In this document: positions 27,783-32,360 of the stretch, piece after piece
How positions within the stretch are numbered: the stretch's first letter is position 1
Layout of the letters: each line of letters begins with the position of its first letter
NCBI GenBank assembly: GCA_009839635.1
Contig: VXPJ01000072.1
Span: 1-32,360 of the forward strand
Length of the DNA stretch: 32,360 bases
Direction: 5' to 3'
Source: Pseudomonadota bacterium
GTDB taxonomy: Bacteria > Pseudomonadota > Gammaproteobacteria > UBA4575
Position numbers and translations under genes: made by a program
Notes under the pieces: generated by a model
Database searches by the model: none
The model's input: only the letters and a program-made list of their open reading frames with translations
Told to the model about the DNA's origin: nothing

Positions 27783-28340
27783 TCATGCCTTCCACTTGAT
27801 GTTGCAGCCTACACTGGCTTGCTGTGCGGGGTCGACGGTCTGGCCCGCCAGCAGGGCATCAAGGGCAGAACGCAGGTCCTCGCCGGTCACCGGCATGCCA
27901 TTTCCCGGGCGCGAGCCGTCCAGTTGCCCCCGGTAGGCGCACTCCAGCGCCTTGTCAAAAACAAAGATATCGGGTGTGCAGGCCGCATCGTAGAGCCTGG
28001 CCACCTGCTGGCTCTCGTCATACAGGTAAGGGAAGGTGTATCCGAGGGACAGCGCCAGGGCCTTCATGTTTTCCGGTGAATCCTCGGGATACTGGTCGGC
28101 ATCGTTGGAACTGATGGCGACCAGCGAGACGCCCTGGGCAGGGTACTCCTGGCCGAGGCGTACCAGCTCGCCCTGGATATGCTTCACGAAGGGGCAATGG
28201 TTGCATATGAACATGACCACGGTCGCCACCTCGCCGCGTACCTCCGACAGGCACACTTCCTTCCCGGAAACCGTATCCGGAAGGCAGAAATCCGGGGCCG
28301 GGGTACCCAAGGGCATCATGTTGGAGGGCGTGAGTGCCAT
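27783..28340 (-). CDS. Thioredoxin-fold AhpC/TSA-like redoxin
   Basis: 185-aa cytoplasmic protein of the peroxiredoxin-like group (PRX_like1 type) with no signal peptide. The conserved start is MALTPSNMMPLGTPAPDFCLPD at ATG 28340; the track's 332-aa version adds antisense of metK. Active-site CxxC is Cys46/Cys49 in MFICNHCPFVKH, the family hallmark; other conserved stretches are AISSNDADQYPEDSPENM, FPYLYDESQQVARLY (with CTPDIFVFD) and YRGQLDGSRPGNGMPVTGEDLR. Probably a thiol-disulfide reductase or peroxidase; the physiological partner is unknown. Divergent from metK, and 121 nt upstream of the RND operon on the same strand. Confidence 0.85.
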   Translation of the reverse strand: MALTPSNMMPLGTPAPDFCLPDTVSGKEVCLSEVRGEVATVVMFICNHCPFVKHIQGELVRLGQEYPAQGVSLVAISSNDADQYPEDSPENMKALALSLGYTFPYLYDESQQVARLYDAACTPDIFVFDKALECAYRGQLDGSRPGNGMPVTGEDLRSALDALLAGQTVDPAQQASVGCNIKWKA

Positions 28341-28379
28341 TGAATCAGGAATGCATTTTTTAATTGTGCTCGAATTGCG

Positions 28380-28385
28380 TAGAAT
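28380..28385 (+). promoter_or_regulatory. Candidate -10 box of metK
   Basis: TAGAAT (5/6 to TATAAT) 58 nt before the metK ATG, with a weak TTTTTA at the -35 distance (17-nt spacer). The region is AT-rich and divergent to the redoxin gene. Confidence 0.4.
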
Positions 28386-28400
28386 AGCGCGATTCAAGAC

Positions 28401-28421
28401 GCCTGTTAACCGTTGACAGGC
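28401..28421 (+). other. Stem-loop in the metK leader
   Basis: GCCTGT-taaccgttg-ACAGGC: perfect 6-bp stem with a 9-nt loop, about 22 nt before the metK start and just downstream of the predicted transcription start. It is too small to be any SAM or SAH riboswitch that I know. Confidence 0.4.
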
Positions 28422-28443
28422 TATACCAGACCCGAAGAGGCTC

Positions 28444-29616
28444 ATGCCTGCGATACGCGTTTTCACCTCCGAGTCCGTTTCCGAGGGGCATCCGGACAAG
28501 ATGGCCGACCAAATATCCGATGCGGTGCTCGATGCCCTGCTCGAACAGGATCCCGGGGCACGCGTCGCCTGCGAAACGCTCGTGAAAACCGGCATGGTAG
28601 TGCTGGCCGGAGAGGTCACGACCACAGCCCACACGGACCTCGAGTCCGTGGTTCGGCGAACGGTCAACGAGATCGGATATGACCACACCCGGATCGGTTT
28701 TGACGGGCATACCTGTGCAGTCATCAACGCGCTCGGCAAACAATCGCCCGACATCGCGCGCGGAGTCGACCGCGAAAGCAAGGAGGCGCAGGGTGCGGGG
28801 GATCAGGGCATGATGTTCGGCTATGCCTGCAACGAAACCGATGTGCTCATGCCGGCGCCGATCACCTATGCACACCGCCTGGTACAACAGCAGTCCGCCA
28901 TCCGGCGGGCGGGCCAGCTGCCCTGGTTGCGCCCGGATGCCAAAAGCCAGGTCACCTTTGTCTACGAGGACGGCACGCCCAGCCGCATCGATGCGGTTGT
29001 GCTTTCCACCCAGCATGACCCGGAAGTCAGCCAGGAAGACCTGCATGAAGCGGTCCGGGAACTGATCCTCCAGCCGGTGCTGCCGGAGAAGTGGCTAACC
29101 GCTGACACGAAGGTCCACATCAATCCCACCGGCCGCTTCGAGACGGGAGGCCCGGTCGGGGATTGCGGGCTGACCGGGCGCAAGATCATCGTCGACACCT
29201 ATGGCGGCATGGCACGCCATGGCGGCGGCGCCTTCTCGGGCAAGGATCCCTCCAAGGTCGATCGCTCGGCCGCCTATGCCGGGCGCTACGTCGCCAAGAA
29301 CGTGGTCGCCGCCGGGCTGGCAGAACGCTGTGAAATCCAGATCTCGTACGCCATCGGCGTGGCACAGCCAACCTCCGTCTCGATCGATACCTTCGGTACG
29401 GGGATCGTGACCGATGACAGGATCGAGGCGATCGTGCGGGACATGTTTGACCTGTCTCCGTATGGAATCCTGTCCATGCTGGACCTGCTTCACCCGATCT
29501 ACCAGGCCACCGCCAGCTACGGACATTTTGGCCGCAACGAGGACAGTTTTCGCTGGGAACGTACGGACAGGGTGGATGAGCTGAAGGAACGGGCCGGGCG
29601 GGGTGCGGTGGTATAA
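28444..29616 (+). CDS. metK: S-adenosylmethionine synthase
   Basis: ATP plus methionine to SAM. 390 aa, usual length. Motifs in order: [37 protein letters not shown] (ATP loop), THRLVQQ-like [57 protein letters not shown] and SIDTFGTG. Start ATG 28444 has GAAGAGG 3 nt upstream. Followed by ahcY after 33 nt: the two make and recycle the methyl-donor pool. Confidence 0.98.
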   Translation: MPAIRVFTSESVSEGHPDKMADQISDAVLDALLEQDPGARVACETLVKTGMVVLAGEVTTTAHTDLESVVRRTVNEIGYDHTRIGFDGHTCAVINALGKQSPDIARGVDRESKEAQGAGDQGMMFGYACNETDVLMPAPITYAHRLVQQQSAIRRAGQLPWLRPDAKSQVTFVYEDGTPSRIDAVVLSTQHDPEVSQEDLHEAVRELILQPVLPEKWLTADTKVHINPTGRFETGGPVGDCGLTGRKIIVDTYGGMARHGGGAFSGKDPSKVDRSAAYAGRYVAKNVVAAGLAERCEIQISYAIGVAQPTSVSIDTFGTGIVTDDRIEAIVRDMFDLSPYGILSMLDLLHPIYQATASYGHFGRNEDSFRWERTDRVDELKERAGRGAVV

Positions 29617-29649
29617 TGCCGCGAACCGGCTGAAGGACACGACAGGATC

Positions 29650-30963
29650 ATGACTATTCAATCTGTGCAAAAAGAGGCAGCGGATTTCAAGGTGGCGGAT
29701 CTCGCCCTGGCCGACTGGGGGCGCAAGGAGATTGCCATTGCCGAAACCGAAATGCCCGGCCTGATGGCCCTGCGCGAAAAGTACGGCGATGAGAAGCCGC
29801 TGGCGGGTGCGCGCATCGCGGGCTGCCTGCACATGACGGTGCAGACCGCCGTGCTGATCGAAACCCTGACGGCACTGGGCGCACAGGTTCGCTGGTCCTC
29901 CTGCAACATATTCTCTACCCAGGATCATGCCGCTGCGGCCATGGCGGCCAGCGGGGTCCCCGTGTTCGCCTGGAAGGGTGAAACGGAGGAGGACTACACG
30001 TGGTGCATTGAACAGACCATCCACGGGCCCGGCGACTGGCATCCGAACATGCTGCTCGATGACGGCGGCGACCTGACCAAGATCATGCATGAAAATTTTC
30101 CCGAACTGCTGGAGCAGGTGAAGGGACTATCCGAAGAGACCACCACCGGGGTCCACCGCCTGATGGAAATGGAAAGGAGGAATGAGCTGAAAGTCCCGGC
30201 GTTCAATGTGAACGATTCCGTGACCAAGTCCAAGTTCGACAACCTGTACGGCTGCCGCGAATCGCTGGTCGACGGGATCAAGCGTGCCACCGATGTCATG
30301 ATTGCGGCCAAAACCGCGGTCGTCTTCGGCTTCGGCGATGTCGGCAAGGGCTGTGCGCAGTCCCTGCGCAGCCTCGGCGCGAACGTCCTGATTACGGAAA
30401 TCGATCCCATTTGCGCATTGCAGGCCGCCATGGCGGGGTTTCGCGTGGTCACCCTGGAGGACGTGGTCTCAAGCGCGGACATCTTCGTCACCGCGACCGG
30501 CAACTACCATGTCATCGGCCACGACCATCTGTGCGCCATGAAGGACCAGGCCATCGTCTGCAACATCGGGCACTTCGACAACGAAATCGATGTCGCAAGC
30601 CTCAAGCAGTATTCGTGGGAAAACATCAAGCCGCAGGTGGATCATGTGTGCTTTCCGGGCGGCAAGCGCATCATCCTCCTGGCAGAAGGCCGCCTGGTGA
30701 ACCTGGGCTGCGCCACCGGCCATCCGAGCTTCGTGATGTCGAACTCCTTCACCAACCAGGTACTCGCACAAGTGGAATTGTGGAAGTATCCGGACCGCTA
30801 CGAAAACAAGGTGTACGTACTGCCGAAGACGCTGGACGAGGAAGTCGCACGGCTGCACCTGGAAAAGATCGGTGCGAAATTGACCCGGCTGACCGCGGAG
30901 CAGGCGGAATACATCGGGGTAGATCCGAACGGGCCCTACAAGCCTGACTACTACCGGTACTGA
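29650..30963 (+). CDS. ahcY: S-adenosylhomocysteine hydrolase
   Basis: Reversible NAD-dependent hydrolysis of SAH to adenosine and homocysteine. 437 aa. Motifs: [62 protein letters not shown] (active-site Lys/Asp), NAD loop [23 protein letters not shown] and C-terminal KPDYYRY. At 437 aa it lacks the extra ~30-40-residue insertion of the longer Pseudomonas enzymes. Co-directional with metK; the 33-nt gap leaves no room for an SAH riboswitch. Confidence 0.98.
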   Translation: MTIQSVQKEAADFKVADLALADWGRKEIAIAETEMPGLMALREKYGDEKPLAGARIAGCLHMTVQTAVLIETLTALGAQVRWSSCNIFSTQDHAAAAMAASGVPVFAWKGETEEDYTWCIEQTIHGPGDWHPNMLLDDGGDLTKIMHENFPELLEQVKGLSEETTTGVHRLMEMERRNELKVPAFNVNDSVTKSKFDNLYGCRESLVDGIKRATDVMIAAKTAVVFGFGDVGKGCAQSLRSLGANVLITEIDPICALQAAMAGFRVVTLEDVVSSADIFVTATGNYHVIGHDHLCAMKDQAIVCNIGHFDNEIDVASLKQYSWENIKPQVDHVCFPGGKRIILLAEGRLVNLGCATGHPSFVMSNSFTNQVLAQVELWKYPDRYENKVYVLPKTLDEEVARLHLEKIGAKLTRLTAEQAEYIGVDPNGPYKPDYYRY

Positions 30964-30990
30964 ACCCGGCACTCACCTGCCTTCGGCACC

Positions 30991-31740
30991 ATGCAGACCA
31001 TCCGTCTGTACACCCCCCAGAGGCTGACGGTACACGACGAAGTCAGCCTCGATGACAGCACCCGTCATCGTGCAACCCACGTGCTTCGCATCCACAAGCA
31101 CTCCCCGCTGGTACTGTTCAACGGGGATGGCTACGACTATCCCGGCCAGCCGGTAACCTTGCACAGGAAAGCCATGACCGTGCGGATCACCGAACGGACC
31201 CCTGCCAGGGACGAATCCAGTCTGGAAACCCACCTGGTGCTTGGGGTATCGAAAGGCACGCACATGGACTTTGCCATCCAGAAGACGGTCGAGGCCGGCG
31301 TGAGCGAAATCCATCCGGTCATCACCGAACGGACCGTGACCCGGTTCTCGGACCAGGTCCGGGCAAAGCGGCAGCAGCACTGGCAGAACATCATCATCAG
31401 CGCCTGCGAGCAGTGCGGGCGTGCAGTGCTTCCCGTCCTGCACGAAGCCAGGGACCTGGGCAACCTGCATCCGCTCAGCAAAGATGCGCGGGGATTCGTT
31501 CTCGACATGGGCGCAGGCAACAAACTGGCACATGCTGCCCAAAACCCGGTAGAAAAAGTCTGGCTGGTGATCGGACCGGAAGGCGGTCTCACCGGCACCG
31601 AGACGGAGCAGGTCATTGCCAAGGGGTTCGAGGCGGTGAGCCTGGGTCCACGGATATTGCGTACCGAAACGGCCGCATTGACCGCACTCGTCGGCGCGCA
31701 GCTGCTGTGGGGGGATTTGTCCGCACATGACAACGGCTAG
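30991..31740 (+). CDS. rsmE: 16S rRNA m3U1498 methyltransferase
   Basis: SPOUT-family methyltransferase that modifies U1498 of 16S rRNA using SAM. 249 aa, normal size: N-terminal PUA-like RNA-binding domain (1-70, including RATHVLRIHKHSPLVLFNGDG) and C-terminal knotted domain with KTVEAGVSEIHPVITERTV, SACEQCGRAVLP, VIGPEGGLTGTE and LGPRILRTETAAL. Starts 27 nt after ahcY, so may be co-transcribed with the SAM cycle genes. gshB follows, the neighbourhood usual in gammaproteobacteria. Confidence 0.96.
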   Translation: MQTIRLYTPQRLTVHDEVSLDDSTRHRATHVLRIHKHSPLVLFNGDGYDYPGQPVTLHRKAMTVRITERTPARDESSLETHLVLGVSKGTHMDFAIQKTVEAGVSEIHPVITERTVTRFSDQVRAKRQQHWQNIIISACEQCGRAVLPVLHEARDLGNLHPLSKDARGFVLDMGAGNKLAHAAQNPVEKVWLVIGPEGGLTGTETEQVIAKGFEAVSLGPRILRTETAALTALVGAQLLWGDLSAHDNG

Positions 31741-31830
31741 CCGAGCCCGTACTCCTTCGCTATCGGGCCTGTGCCCGCATCCGGGATGCTATCCTGTAGA
31801 CAGCCAGTACCAACGGGGCAACGCCTTTCG

Positions 31831-32360
31831 ATGAGCATAAAACTAGCCGTAGTCATGGACCCTGTGGAGAACATCGCCGTTCGCAAGGACAGCACGTTCG
31901 CCATGCTGCTCGAGGCACAGCGCAGGGGCTGGCTCACCCACTACCTGCAGCCGTCTGACATTTTCCTGCAGGATGGCGCGGTAATGGGCCGCACCGCCCG
32001 CATCACGGTGCAGGACGATCCTGGCGACTGGGCCCGGCTTGAGGCAAGCACCGTCCAGGATCTGAGTGAACTTGACGTGATCCTGATGCGCAAGGATCCG
32101 CCGTTCGACATGGAGTACATCTACACGACCTTTTTGCTGGAACGTGTACAGCAAGACGGGGTGCGGGTAATCAACCATCCCGCCAGCTTGCGCAATACCA
32201 ATGAAAAACTGTTCGCCACCTGCTTTGCCCAGTGCACCGTGCCCTATGTAGTCAGCCGCAACCGGCAGGCGCTCGAGCAGTTCGTCGACACACACCAGGA
32301 AGCCGTGGTCAAACCACTGGATGGCATGGCAGGCGACCTGGTCTTTCGCATGCGCCACGA
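31831..32360 (+). CDS. gshB: Glutathione synthetase, N-terminal part
   Basis: Ligates glycine to gamma-glutamylcysteine (ATP-grasp). The frame from ATG 31831 reads MSIKLAVVMDPVENIAVRKD, then LMRKDPPFDMEYIYTT, VINHPASLRNTNEKLFA and VVKPLDGMAGDLVFRM before leaving the window at residue ~176 of a usual ~315. The normally GMGG glycine loop reads GMAGD here, a mild substitution. Start follows rsmE by 90 nt; a TGCTATCCT extended -10-like element at 31788-31795 may give it its own promoter. Confidence 0.94.
   Translation, partial: MSIKLAVVMDPVENIAVRKDSTFAMLLEAQRRGWLTHYLQPSDIFLQDGAVMGRTARITVQDDPGDWARLEASTVQDLSELDVILMRKDPPFDMEYIYTTFLLERVQQDGVRVINHPASLRNTNEKLFATCFAQCTVPYVVSRNRQALEQFVDTHQEAVVKPLDGMAGDLVFRMRH

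Noticed and set aside
28341-29649. SAM or SAH riboswitch upstream of metK or ahcY
   Set aside because: The metK leader is ~60 nt with only one small hairpin, and the metK-ahcY gap is 33 nt; neither holds the known conserved cores.
29095-30090. 331-aa minus-strand ORF
   Set aside because: Antisense to metK and ahcY, both unambiguous.

Overview
This window reads as chromosomal DNA of a gammaproteobacterium, probably close to the Chromatiales/Ectothiorhodospiraceae or pseudomonad side of the class. That placement is an inference from gene order and protein style (trpE-G-D-C, purE-purK, glnK-amtB, tkt-gap-pgk-pyk-fba, metK-ahcY, rsmE, gshB), not from a marker gene. Coding density is high. I saw no tRNA, rRNA, insertion sequence, prophage or CRISPR array.

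Layout. (1) 1-4.5 kb, minus strand: rpe followed by trpE, trpG, trpD and a trpC cut by the window edge. (2) 4.7-10.3 kb: a fused SpmA/SpmB-type membrane protein (+), an acryloyl-CoA reductase-like oxidoreductase plus purK and purE (-), then divergent purC and bioD (+). (3) 10.3-12.1 kb, minus: glnK-amtB ammonium module ending in a strong intrinsic terminator. (4) 12.2-19.1 kb, minus: tkt-gap-pgk-pyk-fba, a lower-glycolysis/gluconeogenesis/Calvin-cycle cluster with a class I aldolase. (5) 19.1-28.3 kb: an accessory-looking block with one large plus-strand gene and, facing it, a minus-strand tripartite RND efflux operon (lipoprotein outer-membrane factor, membrane-fusion protein, RND pump) preceded by a thioredoxin-fold protein. 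(6) 28.4-32.36 kb, plus: metK-ahcY (SAM synthesis and SAH recycling), rsmE and the start of gshB.

The most unusual item is the gene at 19536-21542. Its first ~210 residues look like a GPP34/GOLPH3 domain (the Golgi phosphoprotein 3/Vps74 fold), and the rest is a cytochrome P450 with an intact heme-Cys loop and ExxR motif but no acid-alcohol pair in the I helix. I do not recall a described GPP34-P450 fusion. The gene has its own extended -10 promoter. It lies between tkt and metK, genes that are close neighbours in pseudomonads as I remember them, so the whole 9 kb block may be an insertion into a conserved neighbourhood. The RND operon has a perfect 8-3-8 inverted repeat just upstream of its first gene, a good operator candidate.

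The remaining genes are ordinary housekeeping functions. Many of their true starts lie inside the longer ORF-track entries, and I have trimmed them where homology and Shine-Dalgarno sequences support it.
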